Positions 27,506 through 36,716 of a DNA stretch of 64,000 nucleotides are shown piece by piece. Both the position numbers and the translations under genes were made by a program. Source of the DNA: Paenibacillus sp. FSL R10-2782 (GTDB lineage: Bacteria > Bacillota > Bacilli > Paenibacillales > Paenibacillaceae); contig NZ_CP151951.1 in the NCBI RefSeq assembly GCF_038592985.1, positions 1,851,001-1,915,000 of the forward strand, read 5' to 3'. Position 1 is the first letter of the stretch, and every line of letters starts with the position of its first letter. A model generated the notes under the pieces. That model saw nothing but the letters and a program-made list of their open reading frames with translations. It searched no databases and was not told where the DNA came from.

Positions 27506-29551
27506 ATGTTTGACCACAAGTCATTGCAATTGCTAACTCAGATGGTTAACTATCCGAAGTTGTCAATTCCGGAGTTGAGACTTCAATTGAATTTATCGCC
27601 TCGACAGTTTGAATATACGCTGAATAAATTAAATGCCGGACTAATTGAGTTGGAATTACCGAAGATTGAAGTAATTGAAATGGGGTTTAAGATTGACGAA
27701 AGAGTTAAGAAATACTGGAAAAATGAGGAGTTATCACTTGGTCGCAAGCAACTGGTTTTTCAAGAGAATGAACGACTGTATTTGATTTATTTATACACGT
27801 ATATTCGGCGGGAGCCGATTTCGATCGTTCATTATCAGTCTTTGCTCCAGGTAAGCAGGAATACGGCCTTGGCAGATGTCAAAAAGCTACGTGCGCTTTG
27901 TCAGGGAGAAGGTGTCAAATTAGATTATAACCGAACGGACGGTTTTAAATTGGAGGGAGAAGAGCGTCACAAGCGGCGATTTGCATCGGTATGTATTGGG
28001 ACACTATTACAGTTGCCGATGGGACGCCCGGGTATCAAGCAGGTGATGGATAGTTGGAAATATGAAGATGCGAGTACAACGATCAAGCAGCAATTAATCG
28101 ATATGGCTCATGAGTATCAGGTCGTCTTTGTGGGCAACAGGCTGGATCAACTTATTTATGAGCTGTTGTTTCTGCAATTCCGCTATGGGCGTAATGAACT
28201 GTTTTTGCCCGTTAAGCAAACAGAGTTAATACAACAACAACCACTCTTTCTAATGGGTAAGAAATTATCCGCTTATTTGTTTAATGAAGTGCATGAGATG
28301 GAGATCGTATATCTAACGATTCAATTATTGTCAGCTACGCAGGGCGTGCCCCATATTTATCCCAGTGAAGAGCTGAATTATGTATCTGACGAAATTATCA
28401 GGGAAGTAGAACGCCTGACCCTAGTACCCTTTAAAGAAAAACCTATTTTGCAATCGATCTTGTACAAGCATCTGGTACCAGCTTACTTTAGGATTATGTG
28501 TGAAGTGCCTTTATCTAATCCTTTAATTGACACTATCAAAGCAGAACATGATGCCCTGTTCAAACTGGTCAAGCAAGCGTTGAAGCCATTGTCTGATTTT
28601 ACAGGGGAGTGGATCTCGGATGAAGAGGTTGGATACTTTACCATTTTGTTTGGGGGGCATGTCCGCAGATTAGAACTTGAACCTAAAGTATACCGGGCTA
28701 CAATTGTATGTCCAAACGGGATCAGTTCCTCCATGATGTTACGGACGCAATTGTGTCAGCTATTTCCGGGCGTGCATTTTACGGAATCACATTCGGTTGC
28801 AGAATTAAAAAAGATATCTCCGGATAGCTATGACATGATTTTTTCTACTATTTATTTGGAATCATCCAAACCTGTTTACTTGACTCGCCCATTATTAACC
28901 GCATTAGAAGAAGATTATTTGCAACAAGCTGTTGCTGCTGATTTTGATCTGCCCGTACCTTCTGCGGTGCCCATAGATGAATTAATGGCTACCATACGGA
29001 AACATGCCACGATTAAAAGCGAAAAAGCACTTTATACAGATTTAACAAATCATTTACGACAGATGCGTTCAATTGAAAGGAGTCATTCCCCTATGTTGTC
29101 CGAGCTTTTAACTGTAGATAAAATTCGATTCACGGATGCTCCCCTGGATTGGAAGGAAGCGATTCAACTAGCAGCCAAACCATTAGAGGAACAGAACTAT
29201 ATTACACCTGACTACACACAGGCAATGATTAACAGAGTTTTGGAAATCGGTGCTTTTATTCATGTCGGCAAAGGAATTGCTATCCCACATGCAAGGCCGG
29301 AACAAGGTGTGCAGAAATTGGGGATGTCGCTGTTGCGAGTGAAAAAACCGGTGTTGCTGCTTGATCAGCCGGAGCATGCGATTGATATGTTTATTTGCCT
29401 AGCGGCGATTGACAATAAGTTGCACTTAAAGGCGCTGACGGAATTGACTTCGTTTCTGGTCAACGACGATTCGTTAAACCGTTTGAAAGAAGCTACAACG
29501 GCGGACGAAATTATAGCCATGATGCAAAAAAAAGGAGACGATAAAAAATGA
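27506..29551 (+). CDS. BglG/MtlR-type PRD transcriptional activator with EIIB and EIIA domains
   Basis: The 681-residue protein begins with two HTH modules (SIPELRLQLNLSPRQFEYTL near residue 20; VSRNTALADVKKL near 120). Two PRD domains follow at about 185-400, then a GatB-like EIIB domain with the Cys in TIVCPNGISSSMMLRTQL near 415, and a C-terminal EIIA of the mannitol/fructose class with His in GKGIAIPHARPEQGV near 595. PTS phosphorylation of these domains sets its activity. ATG 27506 follows AAGGAGG. The EIIB gene starts 4 bp before its stop, so the genes are translationally coupled. No separate EIIA is encoded, so its own EIIA may feed the transporter. Confidence 0.9.
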   Translation: MFDHKSLQLLTQMVNYPKLSIPELRLQLNLSPRQFEYTLNKLNAGLIELELPKIEVIEMGFKIDERVKKYWKNEELSLGRKQLVFQENERLYLIYLYTYIRREPISIVHYQSLLQVSRNTALADVKKLRALCQGEGVKLDYNRTDGFKLEGEERHKRRFASVCIGTLLQLPMGRPGIKQVMDSWKYEDASTTIKQQLIDMAHEYQVVFVGNRLDQLIYELLFLQFRYGRNELFLPVKQTELIQQQPLFLMGKKLSAYLFNEVHEMEIVYLTIQLLSATQGVPHIYPSEELNYVSDEIIREVERLTLVPFKEKPILQSILYKHLVPAYFRIMCEVPLSNPLIDTIKAEHDALFKLVKQALKPLSDFTGEWISDEEVGYFTILFGGHVRRLELEPKVYRATIVCPNGISSSMMLRTQLCQLFPGVHFTESHSVAELKKISPDSYDMIFSTIYLESSKPVYLTRPLLTALEEDYLQQAVAADFDLPVPSAVPIDELMATIRKHATIKSEKALYTDLTNHLRQMRSIERSHSPMLSELLTVDKIRFTDAPLDWKEAIQLAAKPLEEQNYITPDYTQAMINRVLEIGAFIHVGKGIAIPHARPEQGVQKLGMSLLRVKKPVLLLDQPEHAIDMFICLAAIDNKLHLKALTELTSFLVNDDSLNRLKEATTADEIIAMMQKKGDDKK

Positions 29552-29829
29552 AAATTTTAACAGTTTGTGGTTCTGGTCTGGGAACAAGCTTTATGGTGGA
29601 AATGAATATTAAGCAGCTATTGAATGAGATGGGCGTAGAGGGTGTGGAAGTAGATCATTCCGATCTGGGTTCCGCTACGCCTGGGAGCGCAGATGTGTTT
29701 TTTCTTGCCAGAGACATTGCTGAAGGCGGAGCGAGCCTGGGTGATGTGGTCGTTCTGGAAAACATTATCGATCTTGAGGAATTACGCACAAAACTAACAG
29801 CAGTCTTACAAGATAAAAATCTATTGTAA
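29548..29829 (+). CDS. PTS ascorbate-type EIIB subunit (UlaB/SgaB-like)
   Basis: The 93-residue single-domain EIIB has the phosphocysteine C7 in LTVCGSGLGTSFMVE, a P-loop-like start typical of the lactose/ascorbate group. It accepts phosphate from EIIA and passes it to the sugar bound by EIIC. It overlaps the regulator stop by 4 bp and is 15 bp from the EIIC start. The substrate need not be ascorbate, because this EII class also serves other sugars. Confidence 0.9.
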   Translation: MKILTVCGSGLGTSFMVEMNIKQLLNEMGVEGVEVDHSDLGSATPGSADVFFLARDIAEGGASLGDVVVLENIIDLEELRTKLTAVLQDKNLL

Positions 29830-29844
29830 GGAGAATTGGCCCAT

Positions 29845-31203
29845 ATGAATAAAGCTTTGAATATACTGATTAACGTTTTGAGTGAGCCTTCTGTGCTAGT
29901 TGCGTTGATTGCTTTGGTAGGGTTGCTGGCTCAGCGGAAAAATCTCTCGGATATCCTGAAGGGAACGACCAAAACGTTTGTAGGATTTCTTGTCATCAGC
30001 GCAGGCGCAGGTGTTTTGCAGCAAGCTCTTGCCCCTTTTGGCGATATGTTTAAAGCAGCGTTTCATGTAAGCGGTATCGTTCCAAATAATGAAGCTATTG
30101 TGGCTATTGCCGTGAGTAAGTATGGTTCCTCCACCGCATTGATTATGTTTTTTGGTATGATTGTGAACCTGTTGATTGCTCGTTTTACACGATTTAAGTA
30201 CATTTTTTTAACAGGTCATATTACGCTATATATGTCATGTATGATTGCTATCATTTTATCAGTGAGTGGTTTCACATCCGTCTCCCTTATCCTTTTTGGA
30301 GCGCTGACTGTAGGTATTTTCATGTCGCTTTCTCCAGCCGTTGTGCAGCCATTTGTCCGTAAATTAACGGGCAATGACAATGTGGCTTTGGGGCATTCTG
30401 GCGCGGTCGGCTTTGCTATTGGCGGGCTGGTAGGTATGGCAGTGAAAGGCAAGAAAGACATTGTATCCACTGAACAAATCAATTTCCCTAAAGGACTCGG
30501 CTTTCTGCGGGACAGTACGGTCAGTATTGCGTTAACGATGGCGGTCTTCTACATCATTGTAGCCCTTTTTGCAGGTCCGGCTTATGTCGAAAGTCACTTG
30601 AGTAACGGGAAAAACTATATTTTATTTGCGCTACTTCAGGCAGGGTTGTTTTCTGCAGGCGTGTTTATCATCTTGTCGGGTGTACGTCTGGTCTTGGCTG
30701 AAATTGTACCGGCATTTAAAGGGATTTCCTCGAAAATTGTACCGAATTCCAAACCGGCGCTGGATGTCCCTATTGTTTATACCTATGCTCCGAACGCGGT
30801 ACTGATAGGCTTTTTCTCCAGTTTTGTGGGGGGGATTGTCAGCATGCTCATTCTGGTTTTATCCGGCGGGACTGTTATTTTACCTGGGGTTGTCCCGCAC
30901 TTCTTCACAGGAGCAGCAGCAGGAGTGTTTGGAAATACCATGGGCGGTGTGCGTGGCGCCATTTTAGGCGCATTTGTGAACGGAGTGCTCATCAGTTTCA
31001 TGCCCATTCTATTAATACCTGTTTTAGGGGATCTCGGGTTAGCCAACGCAACCTTCTCCGATTCCGACTTTGGTGTAGTGGGGCTGTTCTTGAGCGGGCT
31101 AAACCAGATGGGTGGAAAAACGATAACGATGATCGGGATCGGTGTGGTGCTGCTCATTATGATTTTGGTAAGCCTGAAAAAGCCGAAAAGCAGTGCGCAA
31201 TAA
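29845..31203 (+). CDS. PTS ascorbate-type EIIC subunit (UlaA/SgaT-like)
   Basis: The 452-residue membrane protein has about 11 hydrophobic segments. Family marks include KTFVGFLVISAGAGVLQQAL near residue 40, LTGHITLYMSCMIAI near 125, GHSGAVGFAIGG near 190 and FTGAAAGVFGNTMGGVRGAI near 350. It forms the sugar channel of an ascorbate-family PTS. ATG 29845 lies 10 nt after AAGGAG; a TTG at 29836 is too close to it. The transketolase gene follows 54 bp later. Confidence 0.9.
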   Translation: MNKALNILINVLSEPSVLVALIALVGLLAQRKNLSDILKGTTKTFVGFLVISAGAGVLQQALAPFGDMFKAAFHVSGIVPNNEAIVAIAVSKYGSSTALIMFFGMIVNLLIARFTRFKYIFLTGHITLYMSCMIAIILSVSGFTSVSLILFGALTVGIFMSLSPAVVQPFVRKLTGNDNVALGHSGAVGFAIGGLVGMAVKGKKDIVSTEQINFPKGLGFLRDSTVSIALTMAVFYIIVALFAGPAYVESHLSNGKNYILFALLQAGLFSAGVFIILSGVRLVLAEIVPAFKGISSKIVPNSKPALDVPIVYTYAPNAVLIGFFSSFVGGIVSMLILVLSGGTVILPGVVPHFFTGAAAGVFGNTMGGVRGAILGAFVNGVLISFMPILLIPVLGDLGLANATFSDSDFGVVGLFLSGLNQMGGKTITMIGIGVVLLIMILVSLKKPKSSAQ

Positions 31204-31257
31204 ACAATATAAATGAACACTATAAAAAACGAGGATCAGGAAGAGAGGACAAACTTT

Positions 31258-33270
31258 ATGAGATTTGACCAGCAAGACCTTCAAGCCGTTATGGCCATCC
31301 GAGCATTATCTTTAGACGCGATTGATGAAGCAAACTCCGGGCATCCCGGATTACCTTTAGGAGCAGCACCTATGGCTTATGCTCTTTGGTCACAGGCATT
31401 ACTTGTAAATCCCAAAAATTCGCGATGGGAAAATCGGGATCGGTTCGTTCTGTCTGCTGGCCATGGATCCATGCTCCTTTACAGTTTGCTTCACTTATCC
31501 GGTTTTAATGTGACGATTGACGATTTGAAGAAATTTCGCCAGCTAGGTTCCCGAACGCCCGGGCATCCAGAAGTCGGACACACCGACGGTGTGGAAGCGA
31601 CGACGGGACCCTTGGGACAAGGGGTGGCGATGGCTGTTGGCATGGCATTGGCAGAACGGCATTTAGCAGGTTTATATAATAAGGAGTCATTTCCGATTGT
31701 GGATCACTACACATATTGTTTGTGCGGAGATGGTGATTTAATGGAGGGCGTGGCTAATGAAGCGATCTCTCATGCCGGCCATGAGCAATTGGATAAATTA
31801 ATCATGCTATACGATTCCAATGACATATCGCTGGATGGAGAACTGAGTCACTCTTTCTCAGAAAATATAAAACAGCGGTTTGAATCCAGTGGGTGGCAAC
31901 ATATCCTGGTTACAGAGGGCAATGATCTTACCGAGATTACTGCAGCGATTGACTTGGCACGAGAAAATCATACACAACCTACAATTATTGAAGTGAAGAC
32001 TGTGATCGGGTATGGCTCACCGCATGCCGGTACGCATAAAGTTCATGGTTCACCTCTGGGAGAAGCAGGAACGGCTGCGGCAAAATTGAGCTATCAATGG
32101 GGACTACCGGCTTTTACCGTATCAGAGGAAGTATATACCCTTTTTCGTGAAAAAGTAGCAGCTCGTGGTGCCAAAGCCGAGGCTGAATGGCAGGCTCTAA
32201 TGGTGAATTATACGGAAAGTTATCCAGAACTGGCTAAACAGTTTCATGACAGCTTTACCAATACACTGCCCGTAGATTGGGGAAAACCATTGGCTGATTA
32301 CGAAGCAAGCTCAAGTAAAGCAGGACGAGATACCGGCAGTGACATCTTGAACTTGATTGCACAGCGGATCCCTTATTTCTTTGGAGGTTCAGCTGACTTA
32401 GCGAGCTCCAATAAGACATTAATTGCAGGAGATGAACGTTTTTCTAAAACAGCCCCAGCAGCACGTAACATTTGGTTTGGTGTACGTGAATTTGCGATGG
32501 CAGCTGAAATGAATGGCATAGCACTGCACGGTGGGTTAAAGATTTATGGAGGAACTTTCTTTGTATTTTCCGATTATTTAAAAGCAGCTATACGCTTGGC
32601 GGCCATTCAGCAACTTCCGGTGATTTACGTACTAACCCATGACTCTATTATCGTAGGAGAAGACGGACCTACCCATGAGCCGATTGAGCAACTGGCAGGA
32701 TTGCGTGCGATGCCGAATTTAAATGTAATCCGTCCCGCAGACGGCAATGAAGTGATCGCTGCCTGGCATGTGGCGATCTCATCAGTTTCAACACCGACAG
32801 CACTTGTCCTTACACGTCAGGCTCTGCCGATCCTTGCAGGCAGCTCTGAAAAGGCGTTGGAAGGTGTGAAAAAAGGCGGATATGTTTTAGCGCCTGCTTT
32901 CAAAGAAGTACCAGATTTGCTGTTAATCGCAAGTGGTTCAGAGGTGAGGCTGGCTGTCGAAGCACAGAGTATCTTGGAAAACGAAGGCATTTCAGCATCT
33001 GTCGTAAGCTTGCCGAACACATCTGTTTTTGATCAGCAGGACGAAGCTTACAAAGAAAGAGTCTTGCCCAAAGCAATACGTGCCCGCGTTGGCATTGAAA
33101 TGGGGGCAAGCTTTGGCTGGGAACGCTATATCGGACTGGACGGAAAGATGTTAGCCATTGATCGTTTTGGCGCATCCGGTAAAGGAACCGAAGTTGTAGA
33201 AGCCTTTGGCTTTAACGCACCCAATATTGTTGCTTTAGCGAAAGAGGTACTTGCTGAATTAAGGAAATGA
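31258..33270 (+). CDS. tkt: Transketolase
   Basis: The 670-residue protein has full transketolase architecture. The N-terminal TPP domain has [40 protein letters not shown] and the TPP motif [14 protein letters not shown]; the Pyr domain has [20 protein letters not shown] and [18 protein letters not shown]; a C-terminal regulatory domain follows. It moves two-carbon ketol units between sugar phosphates in the non-oxidative pentose phosphate pathway. Lying in a PTS operon, it is probably a dedicated copy for a pentose-phosphate-like intermediate from the imported sugar. ATG 31258 follows AGAGAGGA. Confidence 0.95.
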   Translation: MRFDQQDLQAVMAIRALSLDAIDEANSGHPGLPLGAAPMAYALWSQALLVNPKNSRWENRDRFVLSAGHGSMLLYSLLHLSGFNVTIDDLKKFRQLGSRTPGHPEVGHTDGVEATTGPLGQGVAMAVGMALAERHLAGLYNKESFPIVDHYTYCLCGDGDLMEGVANEAISHAGHEQLDKLIMLYDSNDISLDGELSHSFSENIKQRFESSGWQHILVTEGNDLTEITAAIDLARENHTQPTIIEVKTVIGYGSPHAGTHKVHGSPLGEAGTAAAKLSYQWGLPAFTVSEEVYTLFREKVAARGAKAEAEWQALMVNYTESYPELAKQFHDSFTNTLPVDWGKPLADYEASSSKAGRDTGSDILNLIAQRIPYFFGGSADLASSNKTLIAGDERFSKTAPAARNIWFGVREFAMAAEMNGIALHGGLKIYGGTFFVFSDYLKAAIRLAAIQQLPVIYVLTHDSIIVGEDGPTHEPIEQLAGLRAMPNLNVIRPADGNEVIAAWHVAISSVSTPTALVLTRQALPILAGSSEKALEGVKKGGYVLAPAFKEVPDLLLIASGSEVRLAVEAQSILENEGISASVVSLPNTSVFDQQDEAYKERVLPKAIRARVGIEMGASFGWERYIGLDGKMLAIDRFGASGKGTEVVEAFGFNAPNIVALAKEVLAELRK

Positions 33271-33321
33271 TAAGAAATTAGAAACACTGAAAAGACGTAA
33301 ACACGCTACTAATCAGTACGC

Positions 33322-33364
33322 AAAAAAGTCGTTCATTAGATCAATCTGATGAGCGGCTTTTTTG
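33322..33364. terminator. Bidirectional terminator between tkt and the XRE gene
   Basis: An imperfect long stem with AAAAAAGTCG on the left and CGGCTTTTTT on the right lies between convergent genes. Confidence 0.75.
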
Positions 33365-33410
33365 ATATGTTTCTACACGATGTAACTGAACCACGTATGC
33401 GTGCGTGTCA

Positions 33411-33755
33411 TTATTCATTGTTTAAAATCTCTTTAACAATATTTTTCGCTAGCTTAATTTTTTGAGGGTTTGACTTTCTAAGCAATGTTAGTATTTCATT
33501 TAGTTCGGCTTCATGCTTTGTAACCTTAATTTCCTCATTTACATAAGCAAAAAGCTGAATCAAATTAACATCCAGTGCATCTGCAATTTTAGCTATATTC
33601 AATAACGATACGTTCTTTTCCCCACGTTCAATCTGCCCTATGTATGAAAAATGAAATCCATCTTTTTCTCCAAGCGATTCCTGAGACAAGCCCTTTTCTT
33701 TTCGCAAAGCACGTATCCTAGCACCCACTAATTTGAGAACTTCTTTATCGTCCAT
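33411..33755 (-). CDS. XRE-family helix-turn-helix regulator
   Basis: The 114-residue protein has a Cro/CI HTH at about residues 10-65 (IRALRKEKGLSQESLGEK, SYIGQIERGEKNVSL) and a C-terminal helical tail, the size of SinR/SlrR-like or immunity repressors. The ATG follows GAGGTG. It points away from a short peptide gene at 33902, with 146 bp between them, so it may repress that gene; this pairing is inferred from position only. Confidence 0.85.
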   Translation of the reverse strand: MDDKEVLKLVGARIRALRKEKGLSQESLGEKDGFHFSYIGQIERGEKNVSLLNIAKIADALDVNLIQLFAYVNEEIKVTKHEAELNEILTLLRKSNPQKIKLAKNIVKEILNNE

Positions 33756-33901
33756 CTTCTACACCTCACTTATTCTAAAAGTGTAGACAAGATATCTAAA
33801 GGAAAACATTAAATGATGAATACAATAAACATTAATGATATCTATAAGTATTATTTTGGGGCATAATGAGACTAATATTGAAATTCTCTGGAGGAATAGA
33901 T

Positions 33902-33982
33902 ATGAAAAAAGAAGAAGTCCTACCATGCCAAATAAACGTTGCCAATGCGCCCTGTCGTAACCCGTTTTTCTTCATACGATAA
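33902..33982 (+). CDS. 26-residue Cys-containing peptide, function unknown
   Basis: The ATG at 33902 is preceded by GGAGGAA at good spacing. The frame encodes 26 residues: a charged start MKKEEV, then LPCQINVANAPC and NPFFFIR. Two Cys lie nine residues apart and the end is aromatic. It sits between a divergent XRE repressor and a YjcZ-type microprotein. It could be a sporulation peptide, a signalling peptide or a small toxin; none is established. A chance frame is possible, but the ribosome binding site is strong. Confidence 0.5.
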   Translation: MKKEEVLPCQINVANAPCRNPFFFIR

Positions 33983-34014
33983 GAGTATGCTTTAAAGCAA
34001 GGAGGGATTCAGAC

Positions 34015-34113
34015 ATGGGTGAAGTTGGTTACGGTGGAGCATGGACATCCACAGGCGCAATTCTGGTATTGTTTATTTTATTGGTTATTATTACTAAATC
34101 TTTTATGATCTAA
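34015..34113 (+). CDS. YjcZ family sporulation-associated microprotein
   Basis: A 32-residue protein begins MGEVGYGGAW and ends in one hydrophobic helix (ILVLFILLVIIT). The Gly/Tyr-rich head plus single membrane helix is the YjcZ/SscA pattern found in many Bacillales spores. AAGGAGGG precedes the ATG, and a perfect 32-bp terminator stem follows within 35 bp. Confidence 0.85.
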   Translation: MGEVGYGGAWTSTGAILVLFILLVIITKSFMI

Positions 34114-34145
34114 CAGCAGGTTAGCGTCGCTTAAATTCACAAAGC

Positions 34146-34183
34146 AGCCTTCTTTCACTATATAGTGAAAGAAGGCTTTTTTT
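34146..34183 (+). terminator. Rho-independent terminator, perfect 32-bp palindrome
   Basis: AGCCTTCTTTCACTAT (34146-34161) is repeated exactly inverted at 34162-34177 and runs into T7. It ends the YjcZ transcript and may work in both directions. Confidence 0.85.
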
Positions 34184-34239
34184 GTGTAGAACGGATGCTA
34201 ACCTAAGCATGTTGTCTGTCCCTGCAAGCATTGCTATAC

Positions 34240-34475
34240 TTTATATACTGGGAAAATTCCCCTTAGCAATGTGACATACATGGATACGCAGAATACGCGA
34301 AAAAAACGGAGATTCGTTGACCAAAATCAAGAGGATTACACAATGAACGTAGCATGGCGAAGGCAGTAATAGCTTTACAAGTCTGATTCGATTGTAAAGA
34401 CAGGATGAACCCTGTAACGACCCGGACAAGCCGCTTGAATATGCGGAAACCCTGAACAGGTGCAAACCTGAACTT
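34240..34475 (+). ncRNA. Candidate structured RNA of unknown class
   Basis: No coding gene is convincing here, but four hairpins follow one another in 100 nt: CTTTACAA/TTGTAAAG (34373-34399), ACAGG/CCTGT (34400-34415), CCGC/GCGG (34431-34446) and CAGGT-GCAA-ACCTG (34457-34470), the last with a GNRA-type loop. I do not recognise a named riboswitch or RNA family. The strand is assumed; the stems also fold on the other strand, where they would lie downstream of the NAGPA gene terminator. Confidence 0.35.
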
Positions 34476-34484
34476 ATGAAAATG

Positions 34485-34530
34485 GAAAAAAGGCTACCCG
34501 CACGGCGTACACATCCGCGAAGACAGCCTT
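34485..34530 (-). terminator. Terminator of the NAGPA-domain gene
   Basis: On the minus strand AAGGCT...AGCCTT with inner CGCGG/CCG pairing is followed by T6. It lies 6 bp after the stop of the gene at 34536. Confidence 0.75.
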
Positions 34531-34535
34531 AAAAT

Positions 34536-35666
34536 CTATTGATATTTTACAATTATTGCATTGCTGATCTGGCGGCCGGGTGTGGTGAGATAGGAACCGT
34601 TGTAATACAGCCCACTGGAAGCACCGCCATCCAAATTCATGGCCTGATAAGCACCAGCCTGCTTCATGATTTGAGCAAGCTGTGGAATAGTGGCTCCGCT
34701 TGTGGTCAGGAGAATTAGCTTATGATCCCGTGTAATCCCGAGGGCGCTTCTGGCCCCGCCGCCTGTTAATATTTTAGGGTCCTTGAAGCCTTCGGCTTTT
34801 ATATTCAGGGAAACCTTTCCGTTCGTCACTAAACGAGGTCCGGCTTGAAGGGCGCCTTCGACGTTGCCTTGGCTTAAACGCTGCTCAAAGGCAGGACCTG
34901 AAACCAGCTCGGCCAAATGGTTAGCATCGTACGTGAAGACGGTTCGTTGGTCGCCAGAGCTTTTTTTCAACAATTTCCCGTGGCTGGCCAGGTAGCCATA
35001 AGGCGTTTTGTAGGAGTTTTTGGTATAGGCGTCAAAGTAGGTACCGTTGATAGCTACAACCGCTTGATTGCGTTTGGCGAGACCGCTTAAGTTCTCCACC
35101 TTGCCGATGCTATTCCCTGCCAGCGCCACGTCCAGACTCACCTTGGGATGAAGCATGGAGATGGTGACCACCTTAGCGGAGAAGGTGCGTGATCCGACCT
35201 TGAAGCTTTTATGAGCCTTCGTGATCGGTGTGGTACTGCCGGGCAGCTTGCCTGTGAGTACCGGAAGCGAGACAGACGCTGTGCCTTGACTGATATGTAC
35301 CGATGAGGCTTCCTTTTGCCATGAGACTTGCAGGTTTAGATGCTGACTGATGAACTTCAGGGGAACGTAGGTGGAACCATTATCGGTAAAAGGAGCCTTT
35401 TGCAAACGGATCGTTTGATCATTAGCTTTGGCCACAGACTGTCCTGCAAATAACGTGAGCCGGGTATCGCCCTGGGCAATCTCAATCTTTTTGTCCTTAG
35501 TCGTCTTGTTGATGGTGACCCCTTCATAGCTGTTCAGGAGACGGAGTGGGATAAAAGAATGGTTACTCTGATCCACATAAACCAGCATGGGTACTGGTGC
35601 AGCAGCATAGATCGGGGTTACAAGGATCAGCAGGAACAAGATAACAAGTGCGGTAATTTTTTTCAT
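34536..35666 (-). CDS. Secreted phosphodiester glycosidase (NAGPA-domain) protein with copper-amine-oxidase-like N-domain
   Basis: The 376-residue protein starts with a signal peptide (MKKITALVILFLLILVTPIYAAA). Residues about 25-125 match the copper amine oxidase N-terminal-like domain common in Paenibacillus exported proteins (FIPLRLLNSYEG, TYVPLKFISQHLNLQVSW). The C-terminal part is the NAGPA domain (VVAINGTYFDA, SALGITRDHKLILLTTSG, AMNLDGGASSGLYYNG), linked to phosphodiester glycosidases acting on N-acetylglucosamine-type phosphodiesters or exopolysaccharide. ATG 35666 begins the signal peptide; the RBS AAGGAG is 12-13 nt away. Confidence 0.85.
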   Translation of the reverse strand: MKKITALVILFLLILVTPIYAAAPVPMLVYVDQSNHSFIPLRLLNSYEGVTINKTTKDKKIEIAQGDTRLTLFAGQSVAKANDQTIRLQKAPFTDNGSTYVPLKFISQHLNLQVSWQKEASSVHISQGTASVSLPVLTGKLPGSTTPITKAHKSFKVGSRTFSAKVVTISMLHPKVSLDVALAGNSIGKVENLSGLAKRNQAVVAINGTYFDAYTKNSYKTPYGYLASHGKLLKKSSGDQRTVFTYDANHLAELVSGPAFEQRLSQGNVEGALQAGPRLVTNGKVSLNIKAEGFKDPKILTGGGARSALGITRDHKLILLTTSGATIPQLAQIMKQAGAYQAMNLDGGASSGLYYNGSYLTTPGRQISNAIIVKYQ

Positions 35667-35911
35667 GAATAGATCAATCTCCTTATGTAGTCTTGACACT
35701 TTACGAGGTGCTTGTACTTATATCGGTTTTATAAGCTATAAATGTATGTATCCATGAGCTTTGGACCATCTGGGTAACCATGAGCCTCTGCGCTGGTAAT
35801 ACTAATATTTTAAAAACGATGATAAAAGCAAAATCTGTTAAGCTGAACTTGAAAAAATGTTTAATGGCACATGATGCAGATCTGATATAGAAAGGAAAGA
35901 GGTGCGGGGAC

Positions 35912-36535
35912 ATGGACAAGAAGGCGGATATTCGCACATCCATGAAGGAGTTATTTGCACATATGGATGAGGCTTTTTTTATGGACTTGGTAGAAAATGT
36001 ACCCTTCGAGATGCGTGACGGCAATGCCGATGAGGAAGGCTGGATCAAGTGGAAGCCTCTTCCTTCGCAGATCACAGAGCAGGAGGTTCGGGATCTTGAG
36101 GAAACCTATCATTTCGAGCTTCCTCCCTTGCTGAGAAGTTTCATCATGTCCTATCATTATGTGGCTTTGCAATTCGATAACGAATTCATTCCTGGAATAT
36201 ACTGGAGCGATTGTGCCTTTATTGAGTTTCCGCGACTGCCTGTGGGTCAAGGCTTGAAGGGATTTCACGATTTGCTCCGCGAATGGTCGCCCTTGCTATC
36301 GGCAGGCTATATTCCCTTTGCAATTGCAGAGGACGACCAGGGTCCCGTTTGTCTGAATGCAGGAAGCAGACATAAGGATGGGGACTATCCTGTCGTATGG
36401 TTCTTTCATGAGGATTTGAAGCATCTGGACGCGGATGAGTTGCGCATCAGGGATAACCTGATTCCCCATGTACAAGGGCTGTTTCCCTCTTCTGTCGAGA
36501 TGTTTAACGTGATGTTTAAGCAGATCAGGCACTAA
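35912..36535 (+). CDS. SMI1/KNR4 (SUKH) family protein
   Basis: The 207-residue protein has a SUKH core near residues 50-130 (ITEQEVRDLEETYHFELPPLLRSFI, FIEFPRLPVGQGLKGFHDLL) and the later IPFAIAEDDQGPVCLNAG and YPVVWFFHEDL. SUKH proteins often serve as immunity partners for polymorphic or contact-dependent toxins. No toxin gene is adjacent, so this is either an orphan immunity gene or a cellular SUKH protein. RBS GAAAGGAAAGAGG precedes ATG. Confidence 0.75.
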   Translation: MDKKADIRTSMKELFAHMDEAFFMDLVENVPFEMRDGNADEEGWIKWKPLPSQITEQEVRDLEETYHFELPPLLRSFIMSYHYVALQFDNEFIPGIYWSDCAFIEFPRLPVGQGLKGFHDLLREWSPLLSAGYIPFAIAEDDQGPVCLNAGSRHKDGDYPVVWFFHEDLKHLDADELRIRDNLIPHVQGLFPSSVEMFNVMFKQIRH

Positions 36536-36573
36536 CAATTTCGGAATTGGGACTGTATCATGCATCCATCGTA

Positions 36574-36602
36574 TTGACATAAAAAATGAGGAATGTTATA
36601 AA
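36574..36602 (+). promoter_or_regulatory. SigA promoter of htpG
   Basis: TTGACA (36574-36579) and TATAAA (36597-36602) have a 17-bp spacer and lie directly upstream of the CIRCE element. Confidence 0.8.
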
Positions 36603-36612
36603 AAAAGGTAGG

Positions 36613-36639
36613 CTGGCACTCAAATGAGGGGAGTGCTAA
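36613..36639 (+). promoter_or_regulatory. CIRCE operator (HrcA site)
   Basis: CTGGCACTC-N9-GAGTGCTAA matches the TTAGCACTC-N9-GAGTGCTAA consensus with two changes in the left arm and a perfect right arm. Its place just after the promoter is typical, so HrcA heat-shock repression of htpG is likely. Confidence 0.8.
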
Positions 36640-36716
36640 CAGACTTTCCAGTTTGGACGGTTCCCCATGTGCAGCCTTACCTTACATAAGGTTCATATTC
36701 GAAAGGAGATATCAGA

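Noticed and set aside
34241..34465. 74-codon minus-strand open frame in the hairpin-rich gap
   Set aside because: No ribosome binding site and no protein-like pattern; RNA structure explains the region better.
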